Shown here: piece by piece, positions 6,970 to 14,531 of the stretch
Numbering within the stretch: the stretch's first letter is position 1
Layout of the letters: the number at the start of each line of letters is the position of its first letter
The notes under the pieces: model-generated
Seen by the model: only the letters and a program-made list of their open reading frames with translations
Database searches by the model: none
What the model was told of the DNA's origin: nothing
NCBI RefSeq assembly: GCF_900496965.1
Contig: NZ_UFQB01000030.1
Location: 1 to 64,000, forward strand
Source of the DNA: Achromobacter agilis
GTDB lineage: Bacteria > Pseudomonadota > Gammaproteobacteria > Burkholderiales > Burkholderiaceae_B
Length of the DNA: 64,000 nt
Reading direction: 5' to 3'
Translations under genes and position numbers: made by a program

Positions 6970-7688
6970 GCGATGTGCTGCATATCGAGAAGCAGGGCGA
7001 TCGCCATGTCCTCACGCTGGCCCGGCCCGAAAAGATGAATGCCTTGTCGGCCGACCTGGTGGAGGCGCTGATCGCCGCGCTGAACGAGGCCGAAGCGCAA
7101 GGCGCCAGGCTCATCGTGCTGAAGGGCGAAGGCAAGAACTTCAGCGCGGGCTTCGACTTCGGCGATTGGCAGGCGCAGAGCGAGGGCGACCTGCTGCTGC
7201 GCTTCGTACGCATCGAGACGCTGTTGCAGCGGCTCGCGGCCTCGCCTTGCCTGACCCTGGCATTGGCGCATGGACGTAACTTCGGCGCGGGCGTGGATCT
7301 GTTCGGCGCCTGCAAGTGGCGCGTGAGCGCGCCGGACGCCACGTTCCGCATGCCGGGGCTGAAGTTCGGCCTGGTGCTGGGCACGCGGCGTTTCGCCGCA
7401 TTGGTGGGCGCGGAACGCGCGCGCGCCATCCTGGAGCAGGCCGCGACGTTCGGCGCGGAAGAGGCGTTGTGCGACGGGTTCGCCAGCCGGCTCGCCGCGG
7501 CGCAGGATTGGCCGGACATCGCGCAGCAGGCGCAGGAGACGGCATCCGCCCTGACTTGCGCCAGCCGCGTCCAGCTGTATGCGGCGCTGTCGGCCGAGAC
7601 GCCGGACACCGACCTCGCACGCCTGGTCCGCTCGGCTGCCGAGCCGGGCCTGAAGGCGCGCGTGGCCGCGTATCTGCAGGCGCGCTAG
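6966..7688 (+). CDS. Enoyl-CoA hydratase/isomerase-fold protein with altered active site
   Basis: The product is a 240-residue crotonase-superfamily protein. NFSAGFDFGDW (about 58-68) and HGRNFGAGVDLFGACKWRV (102-120) supply the oxyanion-hole regions. The two glutamates used by classical enoyl-CoA hydratases appear replaced: the GGGCEL position reads GAGVDL (Asp111) and the QPEI position reads MPGL (Gly131). Hydration may therefore not be its reaction; isomerase, hydrolase, C-C lyase or decarboxylase chemistry is possible in this superfamily. The start overlaps the preceding stop as ATGA, so it is coupled to the CoA-transferase. It is about 20 residues shorter than typical hydratases at the C-terminus. 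Confidence 0.8.
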   Translation: MSDVLHIEKQGDRHVLTLARPEKMNALSADLVEALIAALNEAEAQGARLIVLKGEGKNFSAGFDFGDWQAQSEGDLLLRFVRIETLLQRLAASPCLTLALAHGRNFGAGVDLFGACKWRVSAPDATFRMPGLKFGLVLGTRRFAALVGAERARAILEQAATFGAEEALCDGFASRLAAAQDWPDIAQQAQETASALTCASRVQLYAALSAETPDTDLARLVRSAAEPGLKARVAAYLQAR

Positions 7689-7719
7689 CCGCACAAGATA
7701 AAGCAGGCAAGGAGACAAC

Positions 7720-8553
7720 ATGGCATCGGGATTCAACCAAAAGAACAAGCAGTGTTCGCTGGCGGAGCTGGCGGCGCTGGTGCCCAACGGCGCGTCGATC
7801 GCCTTGGGCGGCAGTTTTCTACACCGCGGGCCGTTCGCCTTCGTACGCGAACTGATCCGCCAGGGGCGGCGCGACCTGGAACTGATCAAGCAATCGCCGG
7901 GCTACGACGTGGACATCCTGTGCCGCGCGGGCGCGCTGCGACGGGTGCGCGCCGGCATCGTCGCCATGGAAGGGAACTTCGGCCTGGCGCCCTGGTACCG
8001 CAAGGCGGTGGAGCGCCGCGAGATCGAACTGGAGGAGCATGCCTGCGCCAGCTTGACCGCGGGCTTGCGGGCGGCCGCCTTCGGCGTGCCGTTCCAGCCT
8101 TGCGGGGGCCTGCACGGCAGCGGGCTGCCCGAACTCAATGGCTGGAAGTGCCTGGACGATCCCTACGGAAGCGGGCAGAAGACCTGGGTGGTGCCGGCGA
8201 TCCGCCCCGATTTCGCCGTGATCCAGGCTTCCGAAGTGGACGCGCAGGGCAATGTGCGTGTGTTGGGCACGGCGCACTGGGACCGCATCATGTCGCGCGC
8301 CGCGGGCAGCGTGCTGGTGGTGGCCGAGAAGGTCGTCGACAGCGCCGTGTTCGAGGCCAATCCGGAATCCACGCTGATCCCGTTTTTCATGGTGCAGGCG
8401 TACGCGGTAGTGCCGCAGGGCGCATGGCCAGGCTCCTGCTGGCCCGATTACGCCATCGACTATCCGGCGGTGGAGGCATACATGGACAAGCAGGGCGATC
8501 TGCAGGCGCACATGGCCGCGGCGCCCGAAGCGCGGGAGGTGAATCATGGCTGA
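7720..8553 (+). CDS. CoA-transferase-fold alpha subunit (GctA/IpdA-like)
   Basis: This 277-residue protein has the class I CoA-transferase alpha fold, with an N-terminal LVPNGASIALGGSFLHRGP glycine loop and a FAVIQASEVDAQGNVRVLGT segment. A strong AAGGAG precedes the ATG. The region EIELEEHACASLTAGLRAAA resembles, as I recall, the part of mycobacterial IpdA that carries its catalytic glutamate. IpdAB are CoA-transferase-like hydrolases that open rings of beta-diketo CoA thioesters. The gene overlaps the beta-subunit start by eight bases, so an A2B2 complex is expected. A true CoA-transferase (glutaconate type) cannot be excluded. Confidence 0.8.
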   Translation: MASGFNQKNKQCSLAELAALVPNGASIALGGSFLHRGPFAFVRELIRQGRRDLELIKQSPGYDVDILCRAGALRRVRAGIVAMEGNFGLAPWYRKAVERREIELEEHACASLTAGLRAAAFGVPFQPCGGLHGSGLPELNGWKCLDDPYGSGQKTWVVPAIRPDFAVIQASEVDAQGNVRVLGTAHWDRIMSRAAGSVLVVAEKVVDSAVFEANPESTLIPFFMVQAYAVVPQGAWPGSCWPDYAIDYPAVEAYMDKQGDLQAHMAAAPEAREVNHG

Positions 8554-9280
8554 GCAATGGTCGGGCTTTTCGTACATCGTGACCAACTTGGCGCGTTTCA
8601 TCCGGCCGGACGAGATCACGTTCAGCGGCGTGAACTCCACCATGCCGATGCTGGCCTGCCTGCTGGCCAAGCGCGCCTATGAGTGGGATTTTGTCTACAT
8701 CAACGTGGCCGGGGGCGTGAACCCGCGGCCTTCGCACGTGCCGCTCTCCAGTTCGGATCCGGTGCTGGCCGAACATACCGCGTCGATTTTTTCGAACGAG
8801 GACTTCTACGATCTGTGCACCCGCGGCCGCATGGACCTGACCTTCCTGGGCGCGGCGCAGATCGACGGCGAGGGCTGCGCCAACAATTCCTGCATCGGGA
8901 ACTGGCATGAGCCCAAGGTGCGGCTGCCGGGCGGCGGGGGCGGCGCCGTAATGCTGCCGACCGCCAGGCGCGCCTGCACCTGGCGCACGGAGCATTCGCG
9001 CCGCACCTTCGTGCCCAAGCTGGACTTCATGACGTCCTGGGGCGGGTTCCATGGCGTGGTGACGCCCATCGCGGTGTTCATCAAGCGCGACGGGCGGCTC
9101 GCCCTGCAATCGTGGCATCCCGAGTCCAGCCTGTCCGAGGTGCGCGAGCGCACGGGTTTCGAGTTCGACGCCACGGGGGCGGCGCCCTCCGAACCGCCCA
9201 CCGCCGCGGAGGCCCGCGCCTTGCGCGAACTCGACGCGGACGGGCAGTTCGAGCGCGACGCCGCGGTTACGCTCCGCTAG
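8546..9280 (+). CDS. CoA-transferase-fold beta subunit (GctB/IpdB-like) without the usual catalytic Glu motif
   Basis: The product is the 244-residue partner of the preceding subunit. It has the typical GRMDLTFLGAAQIDGEGCAN segment, the glycine run LPGGGGGAVML, and a C-terminal KRDGRLALQSWHPESSLSEV. Genuine class I transferases carry an S-E-N-G type motif in this subunit, whose glutamate forms the CoA thioester. Here the corresponding stretch reads VYINVAGGVNP, with no glutamate. That loss is what distinguishes IpdB-type hydrolases from transferases. I therefore infer a hydrolytic or C-C bond cleaving pair rather than a CoA-transferase. The start codon lies inside the alpha-subunit gene (8546-8553). 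Confidence 0.78.
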   Translation: MAEQWSGFSYIVTNLARFIRPDEITFSGVNSTMPMLACLLAKRAYEWDFVYINVAGGVNPRPSHVPLSSSDPVLAEHTASIFSNEDFYDLCTRGRMDLTFLGAAQIDGEGCANNSCIGNWHEPKVRLPGGGGGAVMLPTARRACTWRTEHSRRTFVPKLDFMTSWGGFHGVVTPIAVFIKRDGRLALQSWHPESSLSEVRERTGFEFDATGAAPSEPPTAAEARALRELDADGQFERDAAVTLR

Positions 9281-9289
9281 GAGGCCGCC

Positions 9290-10771
9290 ATGACGATTAA
9301 CGATGCTACCTTGGCGGCGGCGTGGGCGCGCGCGTGGAGCCAGCCGCGATGGGCCGGGCTTCCCGCCATCGTGACCGCGCAAGGCGAGCTGACATACCAG
9401 GACCTGCATCGCCGGGTTGGGCAGGTCGCGGGCGGCCTGCGCGCCGCCGGCGTCGCGCGCGGCAGCTACGTCGCGATCGCCATGGAGCGTTCGCTGGAGC
9501 AGGTGCTGGCCATACTGGGCGCGATGGCGGCGGGCGCCTGCCCGTGCCCGCTGGAGCCGCGGCTGTCGGTCGAAGAGACCGCGAGGCGCGTGGCGGCGGT
9601 CGGCCTGGCGTGGATACTGTATGACGAGGCCAATGCCGGCACCGCCCAGGCCAGCGGCCTGGCGCCCGCGCGCCGGCTGGACGCGGGGCGCATCGCGCAA
9701 GGGCCGCTGGACTGGTGCCGCGCAGGCGACGCCGCGGCCCGGGATCCCGGCCTGCTGCTGTTTACGTCTGGCAGCACGGGGAACCCCAAGGGCGTGCTCC
9801 TGAGCCATCGGGGCCTGGCGAACAACGCGCGCGGCGTGCTGGCGCATACGGGGCTGACACCGGAAGACCGCCTGCTGCACGTGATGCCGCTGCATCACAC
9901 CAATGCGCTGAACAACCAGATCTTTGCGCCGCTGCTGGCGGGGGCCAGCGTGGCGCTGGCGGGCCGCTTCCGCGCCGACGACATGCCGGGCCTGCTGCGC
10001 GCCTTCCGGCCGACCATCATCACCGGCGTGCCGACCATGTACGCCCGCATGCTGGAGCTGGAATTCGATCCGGACAGCCTGGCGGGCCTGCGTTTCGCGC
10101 GCTGCGGCTCGGCCCCGATCACCGAGGCGCTGCACCGGCGCATCGAGGCTTTCCTCGGCTGCCCGCTGGTGGTGTCCTACGGCCTGTCGGAGGCGACCTG
10201 CACGTCGACCATGAATCCGCCCGGCGCGCGGCGGGTGGGCTCGGTAGGCACGGTGCTGGCGGGGCAGAGCGTCACCTTGCGGCTGCCCGACGGCAGCGAG
10301 GCCGCGCCGGGCAGCGAGGGCGAGATCTGCATCGCGGGCGACAGCCTGATGCTGGGCTACCTGGGCGTGGACAACGCAGGCGAGACCGCATCGACGCTGT
10401 TGCGCACGGGTGACTTGGGGCGGTTCGACGAACAGGGCTACCTGAGCATTACCGGCCGCATCAAGGACGTGATCATCCGGGGCGGCGAGAACATTTCGCC
10501 CGCGCTGGTCGAAGGCGTCGTCACTGGCCTGGCGGGCGTGGCCGCCTGCTGTGTCGTGGGAGCGCCGGACGACGATTTGGGCGAAGTGCCGGTGATCTTC
10601 GTGCAGCGCGCGGGCGATCCGGTGCCGGACGCGGCGGCCATCCAGGCCGAAGTGCTGGCCCGGCTGGGCCGGATCTACGTACCGCGAGAGGTGCTGTGGG
10701 TGGAGCACCTGCCCGAGAATGCAGTGGGCAAGGTGGACCGCAAGGCCCTGGCGCGGCAGGTGGCCGCGTAG
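9290..10771 (+). CDS. AMP-dependent acyl-CoA synthetase/ligase
   Basis: This 493-residue adenylate-forming ligase activates a carboxylic acid through an acyl-AMP to the CoA thioester. The phosphate-binding loop LLFTSGSTGNPKGVLLSHRG starts near residue 157. VSYGLSEATC and LRTGDLGRFDEQGYLSITGR supply the A5 and A7 motifs, and GGENISPA followed by the terminal NAVGKVDRKAL carries the catalytic lysine. The length fits medium-size ligases for short, branched or aromatic acids. The gene begins ten bases after the beta subunit with AGGAGG upstream and closes the operon. Together with the class III CoA-transferase it gives the locus two ways of making a thioester. Confidence 0.88.
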   Translation: MTINDATLAAAWARAWSQPRWAGLPAIVTAQGELTYQDLHRRVGQVAGGLRAAGVARGSYVAIAMERSLEQVLAILGAMAAGACPCPLEPRLSVEETARRVAAVGLAWILYDEANAGTAQASGLAPARRLDAGRIAQGPLDWCRAGDAAARDPGLLLFTSGSTGNPKGVLLSHRGLANNARGVLAHTGLTPEDRLLHVMPLHHTNALNNQIFAPLLAGASVALAGRFRADDMPGLLRAFRPTIITGVPTMYARMLELEFDPDSLAGLRFARCGSAPITEALHRRIEAFLGCPLVVSYGLSEATCTSTMNPPGARRVGSVGTVLAGQSVTLRLPDGSEAAPGSEGEICIAGDSLMLGYLGVDNAGETASTLLRTGDLGRFDEQGYLSITGRIKDVIIRGGENISPALVEGVVTGLAGVAACCVVGAPDDDLGEVPVIFVQRAGDPVPDAAAIQAEVLARLGRIYVPREVLWVEHLPENAVGKVDRKALARQVAA

Positions 10772-10773
10772 CG

Positions 10774-10798
10774 GCCGCCTGCCCGGGGCGCAGGCGGC
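10774..10798. terminator. GC-rich hairpin between convergent genes
   Basis: GCCGCCTGC (10774-10782) pairs perfectly with GCAGGCGGC (10790-10798) around a 7-nt loop. It sits between the stops of the ligase (10771) and the minus-strand Bug gene (10809). There is no T-run on either side, so it is a weak or Rho-aided bidirectional terminator candidate. Confidence 0.5.
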
Positions 10799-10808
10799 GG
10801 GGCCGCGC

Positions 10809-11780
10809 TTATTCGACCTTGCCGATCCGCTGCACCGCCACCTCCAGCGATGCGGAATCCTTTTTCCAGTAATCGTCGAACGCCGGCGCATCCAGGTACT
10901 GCACGGGGCTGCCGGTGCCGGCGATGCGCGATTGGACGCCAGGATCGTTGGCGATGTCCTTGATGGCCTGGCGCAGTTTGTCGATGACGGCCGAGGGCGT
11001 GCCGGCGCGGGCGAACACGCCGGACCATTGCACGAAGCTGATGTCGTAGCCCTGCGATTTGAAGGACGGCACCTGCGGCAGGCTGTCGAGCTTGCCATCG
11101 CCCCAATGCGCCAGCGGCTTTACGCGTCCGGCCTGGATCAGCTGCATGACGCTGGACGGTCCGGTGGCCAGCGCATCGACCTGTCCTCCCACCAGCGCCT
11201 GCACGGCCGGGCCGGCGCCGGTGAAGGGCACGTGCATCATCTTGATCCCTGCCGCGTTCTGCAGCATCTCCATCGGTACGTGCATCGTGCCGTAGATGCC
11301 GGACGTGCCGTAGCTGAGCTTGCCGGCCCGGTTCTTGGCGCCCGCGATGAACTCTTGCAGCGTGTTGTACGGCGAATCCGCGCGCACCACGAGCACGGTA
11401 GGGTCGGCCGTGATCCGCGCGATTGGCACGAACTGGTCCAACTGGTAGGCCGGCTTGCGTTCCAGCAGGCGGTCCGCCGCGGGCAGAATGGAAATGGACG
11501 ACAGGCTCATCAGGAGCGTGTAGCCGTCCGGCTTGGCGCGTCCGGCCTGGCCGATGCCGATGGCGCCGCCCGCGCCGCCCTTGTTCTCGATGACGACGGG
11601 CTGGCCCAGCTTGTCGCCCAAGGCCTGGGCCAACGGCCTCGCGATCGTGTCCGCGACCCCGCCGGGCGGGAAGGGCACCACCATGGTCACGGCACGCTCG
11701 GGATAGTCCGCAGCCATCGCATTGGACGTGCCCAGCCATACCAGGGCGGCAGCGGCCAGCCGCTTGCAGCGCAGTTTCAT
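10809..11780 (-). CDS. Bug-family TTT solute-binding protein
   Basis: This 323-residue receptor has a signal peptide (MKLRCKRLAAAALVWLGTSN, cleavage near AMA-ADYP). It also has the family stretches VTMVVPFPPGGVADTIARPL, VVIENKGGAGGAIGIGQAGR and MMHVPFTGAGPAVQALVGGQ. It would bind a carboxylate in the periplasm. It lies 61 bp downstream of the FAH-family hydrolase on the same strand, so both are probably one transcript facing away from the GntR regulator at 12898. Again no TctAB membrane partner is nearby. The ligand is probably the compound, or a precursor of it, that the hydrolase acts on. Confidence 0.9.
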   Translation of the reverse strand: MKLRCKRLAAAALVWLGTSNAMAADYPERAVTMVVPFPPGGVADTIARPLAQALGDKLGQPVVIENKGGAGGAIGIGQAGRAKPDGYTLLMSLSSISILPAADRLLERKPAYQLDQFVPIARITADPTVLVVRADSPYNTLQEFIAGAKNRAGKLSYGTSGIYGTMHVPMEMLQNAAGIKMMHVPFTGAGPAVQALVGGQVDALATGPSSVMQLIQAGRVKPLAHWGDGKLDSLPQVPSFKSQGYDISFVQWSGVFARAGTPSAVIDKLRQAIKDIANDPGVQSRIAGTGSPVQYLDAPAFDDYWKKDSASLEVAVQRIGKVE

Positions 11781-11841
11781 GTCTCACTCCTTTGTGTCGT
11801 TATGTGCTGCGTCGCGCCGTGTGCATGCCCGGCGCTTTCCC

Positions 11842-12711
11842 TCAGACGAAGCGGTTTTCGATCCTGCCTATGCCGTCGATCTCCACTCGCACCGTGTCGC
11901 CGCTCTTGAGGAACTGCGGCGGATTCAGGCCCTGGCCCACGCCGGCGGGCGTCCCCGTCGCGATGACATCGCCGGGATACAGCGTGATGCCGCGCGAGCA
12001 GGTTTCGATCAGGGTGGGAATGTCGAAGATGAGGTCTTCGGTGTTGCCGTCCTGGCGCAGCTCGCCATTCACCCAGCAGCGCACCCGGGTCTTCTGGCCG
12101 TCCAGTTCGTCCGCCGTCACCAGCCACGGGCCCATGGGGCAGAAGGTGTCGAACGACTTGCCGAGGTCCCACTGCTGGTGGCGCATCTGCACGTCGCGCG
12201 CCGTGACGTCGTTGACCACCGTATAGGCGACCACGTGATTCATGGCTTGCGCGCGCGAAATATTGCTGCCGCCCTTGCCGATCACCACCGCCAGCTCGGC
12301 TTCGTAGTCGATCTTGTCGGAAATGCCCGTGGGCAGGCGCACATCGGCCCGTGGGCCCACCACCGTCTGCGGCACCTTGGTGAACACGATGGGCCACGAT
12401 TCCGGATTGGCGTCGTTGTCCTTGAACACGGAGTCGCGCAATTCTTTGGCGTGCGCGTGATAGTTGCGGCCCACGCAGAAGAGGTTGCGCTGTTGCGCGG
12501 GCAAGGGCGCTTCATGCTCCACCTGGTCCCAGCGATAGGACGAACCGGTCCTGGCCGGCAAGGCGCGGCCTTCGGCCAGCCATTGCACCGCCGTCAGCGC
12601 GCCGGCCGCGGCGAGTTCCCGCGGAAAGTTCAGGGCGGTCACCGTGCTGCCGTCATCGGACACCACGCCAATCCGGCGCTCGCCGCCGACGCGAAATACT
12701 GCAATTTTCAT
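11842..12711 (-). CDS. Fumarylacetoacetate hydrolase (FAH)-family protein
   Basis: The protein is 289 residues. It begins MKIAVFRVGG, preceded by GGGAGCAAG, which fixes the start at 12711. The catalytic FAH domain carries LFCVGRNYHAHAKELRD, a metal-binding DKIDYEAELAVVIGKGG and YTVVNDVTARDVQ. GPWLVTADEL and ITLYPGDVIATGTPAGVGQG close the fold. Members hydrolyse or decarboxylate beta-diketo, 2-oxo or acylpyruvate compounds using Mg2+ or Mn2+. The usual catabolic roles are cleavage of fumarylpyruvate or acylpyruvates, or 5-oxopent-3-ene-tricarboxylate decarboxylation. The exact substrate cannot be told. It shares an intergenic region with a GntR regulator and a transcript with a Bug receptor. 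Confidence 0.88.
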   Translation of the reverse strand: MKIAVFRVGGERRIGVVSDDGSTVTALNFPRELAAAGALTAVQWLAEGRALPARTGSSYRWDQVEHEAPLPAQQRNLFCVGRNYHAHAKELRDSVFKDNDANPESWPIVFTKVPQTVVGPRADVRLPTGISDKIDYEAELAVVIGKGGSNISRAQAMNHVVAYTVVNDVTARDVQMRHQQWDLGKSFDTFCPMGPWLVTADELDGQKTRVRCWVNGELRQDGNTEDLIFDIPTLIETCSRGITLYPGDVIATGTPAGVGQGLNPPQFLKSGDTVRVEIDGIGRIENRFV

Positions 12712-12756
12712 TCTTGCTCCCTGAGCGGCCTTGCCGCCTTTTATTAGAACCAAAAC

Positions 12757-12868
12757 ATACCAATTAATGGGCTGATAGGCCCAATTCAACGCGAGGATAT
12801 ACCAAAAGAACCGGAATGATGGGATAAATATGCGGTCGCGTGGGGCTCTTATTGGACTGATTTGGTAT
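12757..12868. promoter_or_regulatory. Three TTGGTAT motifs between divergent FAH and GntR genes
   Basis: The heptamer TTGGTAT occurs as ATACCAA at 12757-12763 and 12799-12805 and as TTGGTAT at 12862-12868. Each lies near a GAACC (12747-12751, 12808-12812, 12873-12877). The last copy forms TGGT-N9-ACCA (12863-12879), the kind of dyad that FadR-subfamily GntR proteins use. These are candidate operators for the regulator at 12898, placed to control both directions. Confidence 0.5.
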
Positions 12869-12897
12869 TATTCGAACCAGTCTTTCAGAGGGTGTCC

Positions 12898-13566
12898 ATG
12901 GATAAAGCTTCCGCCTTGCGGGCGGTCATCATCGAGAACCTGCAGTCCGGCGTCTGGCCGGCTGGGCACCGCCTGCCCACGGAGCGCGCGCTCAGCGAGC
13001 AATTCGGCATCAGCCGTTCCACGGTGCGCCGCACGCTGTCCGAATTGAAAACGGAGGGGATGATCTCGCAGCGCGTGGGCAGCGGCACCTATGCGAACCC
13101 GCCTTCCACGCTGGCGCAGGCCGAGGCCGCGCTGCGCGGCGAAGTGGTATCGACCAGTCCGGCCGAACTGATGGCCGCGCGCCTGGTCCTGGAGCCGGCC
13201 ATTGCCGCGCTGGTGGTGCAGCACGGCACGCCCGCCGACTTCGCCGCGATGCAGAATGCCTGCGAGCAGGCCGAGTCCGCGGTCAGCTTCGAAGCTTTCG
13301 AGGTCTGGGACGCCAAGCTGCACGAACTGATGGCCACGGCCACGCACAATCTCTTCATCGAAAAGGTGTTTGCGCTGATGACGGCGGCGAGGTCGCAGGC
13401 GACGTGGGGCGCTCTCAAGCGCAAGAGCCTGACGCCGGAACGGCGCGAGGCTTATCAGGCCGAGCATCGCGAGATCGTCGACGCGCTGCGCGACCGCGAC
13501 GCCGCGCGGGCCATGGAGGCGGTGCGGCGGCACCTATTGCATGTCAGGGACAACCTGCTGGGCTAG
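12898..13566 (+). CDS. GntR-family regulator, FadR (FCD) subfamily
   Basis: This 222-residue regulator has a winged helix-turn-helix over residues 1-65 (GHRLPTERALSEQFGISRST then VRRTLSELKTEGMISQRVGS). An all-helical FCD effector domain follows over about 85-220, with SPAELMAARLVLEPAIAALV and a last-helix His cluster (AVRRHLLHVRDNL). FCD domains sense small organic acids, usually with a bound metal. The ATG at 12898 is chosen over an upstream TTG at 12862 because GAGGG precedes it and the family starts here. It is divergent from the FAH-Bug unit and probably represses it until the substrate is present. Confidence 0.88.
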   Translation: MDKASALRAVIIENLQSGVWPAGHRLPTERALSEQFGISRSTVRRTLSELKTEGMISQRVGSGTYANPPSTLAQAEAALRGEVVSTSPAELMAARLVLEPAIAALVVQHGTPADFAAMQNACEQAESAVSFEAFEVWDAKLHELMATATHNLFIEKVFALMTAARSQATWGALKRKSLTPERREAYQAEHREIVDALRDRDAARAMEAVRRHLLHVRDNLLG

Positions 13567-13588
13567 CGGCCAGCAGGTTCGTGGCGAT

Positions 13589-13626
13589 GCCCCGCGCGAG
13601 GCCAGGCAGGGGCCGGGCCGCGGGGC
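13589..13626. terminator. Long inverted repeat between convergent regulators
   Basis: GCCCCGCG (13589-13596) pairs with CGCGGGGC (13619-13626) around a 22-nt GC-rich loop, between the stops of the two GntR genes at 13566 and 13636. It has no T-run. A role as a bidirectional transcription stop is inferred from position. Confidence 0.4.
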
Positions 13627-13635
13627 GCGCATGGT

Positions 13636-14526
13636 TCAAGACTGGCCGCGCAGCCGGGCCAGTTCAGCGGAGAGTTCGGCCACCAGGGCCTGGGCGCGCG
13701 CCAGCGGATCGTGTCCGCCGGGGGCGGGATCCGGCTGTGCGGCAGGGGGCTGCAGGCGAGGCTGCACGCTTTCGTGGCCCATGCTGACGTCCACGTCGAA
13801 CACCAGTTGCTCCGCGCGGTGCCAGGTGGTGAACCATTCCAGCGGCCTGCCGTGCTGGTCCATGCCCCGGCCCTGCAGCATCAGCAGGGGCGTGCCCGCC
13901 GGCGCGTCCAGCAGGCCGGCCAGCCGGGCGTCGGCGGCGACTGCCCGGATCTGGTTGCGTCCCGCGCCGGGGCGCAGGCCGAAACGGCGCGTCAGCACGC
14001 CGTGCAGCGATGCGTCGGCCAGGTCTTCGGCGCGCAGCCCGGGAACCGCATCCACGGGCAGCCAGGTGCGCACGTAGGCCAGGGGCGCATCGGCCACGTG
14101 GCGCAGGCGTTCCAGTAGCAGCAGCCGCGAAGTGCCGAAGAATTCGGCCACTTCGGCGGGCGGCTCGGCGCGGGCGAACGCCAGCACGCGTGTTTGCAGC
14201 GCGACGCCCGATTGGGCGAACTGTTCGTACAGGCCGGTGGAGCGCTGCACCAGCCGGCGATGTTCTTGCGGCGCCGCGACGGTGGCGGGGCGTCCGCTTT
14301 CGCGCTGGATCAGGCCTTCGGCGGCCAGGGCGCCGAGCGCCTGGCGGACCACGCTGCGCGCCACCCCGAACCGTTCGCACAGGGCGGCCTCGCTGGGTAG
14401 CGCGGCGCCGGCCGCGAGCTGGTTCGCGCGGATGTATCCGCGCAGCTGGGCCGCCACCTGGGCGTGCAGCGGCGTATCGCCGGAGCGGTCAAGAACGGGC
14501 AATGCGTCGTGCGTGGCGGGCGCCAT
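13636..14526 (-). CDS. GntR-family regulator, HutC (UTRA) subfamily
   Basis: The product has 296 residues. Residues 15-80 form the winged helix-turn-helix (AGAALPSEAALCERFGVARS then VVRQALGALAAEGLIQRESG). Residues 90-235 form the UTRA ligand domain with LERLRHVADAPLAYVRTWLP and TPLLMLQGRGMDQHGRPLEW. A Pro-rich, probably disordered tail of about 45 residues follows. GGAGG eight bases upstream supports the ATG at 14526; a longer frame runs upstream through pdxA2 but is not coding. It is last in the permease-kinase-dehydrogenase operon, five bases after pdxA2. The palindrome at 17908-17936 before the operon has the GT-N-AC shape HutC-type proteins bind, so it is likely an autorepressor induced by an acid sugar. 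Confidence 0.88.
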   Translation of the reverse strand: MAPATHDALPVLDRSGDTPLHAQVAAQLRGYIRANQLAAGAALPSEAALCERFGVARSVVRQALGALAAEGLIQRESGRPATVAAPQEHRRLVQRSTGLYEQFAQSGVALQTRVLAFARAEPPAEVAEFFGTSRLLLLERLRHVADAPLAYVRTWLPVDAVPGLRAEDLADASLHGVLTRRFGLRPGAGRNQIRAVAADARLAGLLDAPAGTPLLMLQGRGMDQHGRPLEWFTTWHRAEQLVFDVDVSMGHESVQPRLQPPAAQPDPAPGGHDPLARAQALVAELSAELARLRGQS

Positions 14527-14531
14527 GGAAA

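Noticed and set aside
8387..11098. A 903-codon minus-strand frame
   Set aside because: Antisense to the CoA-transferase beta subunit and acyl-CoA ligase. Composition is biased and no domain motif is visible.
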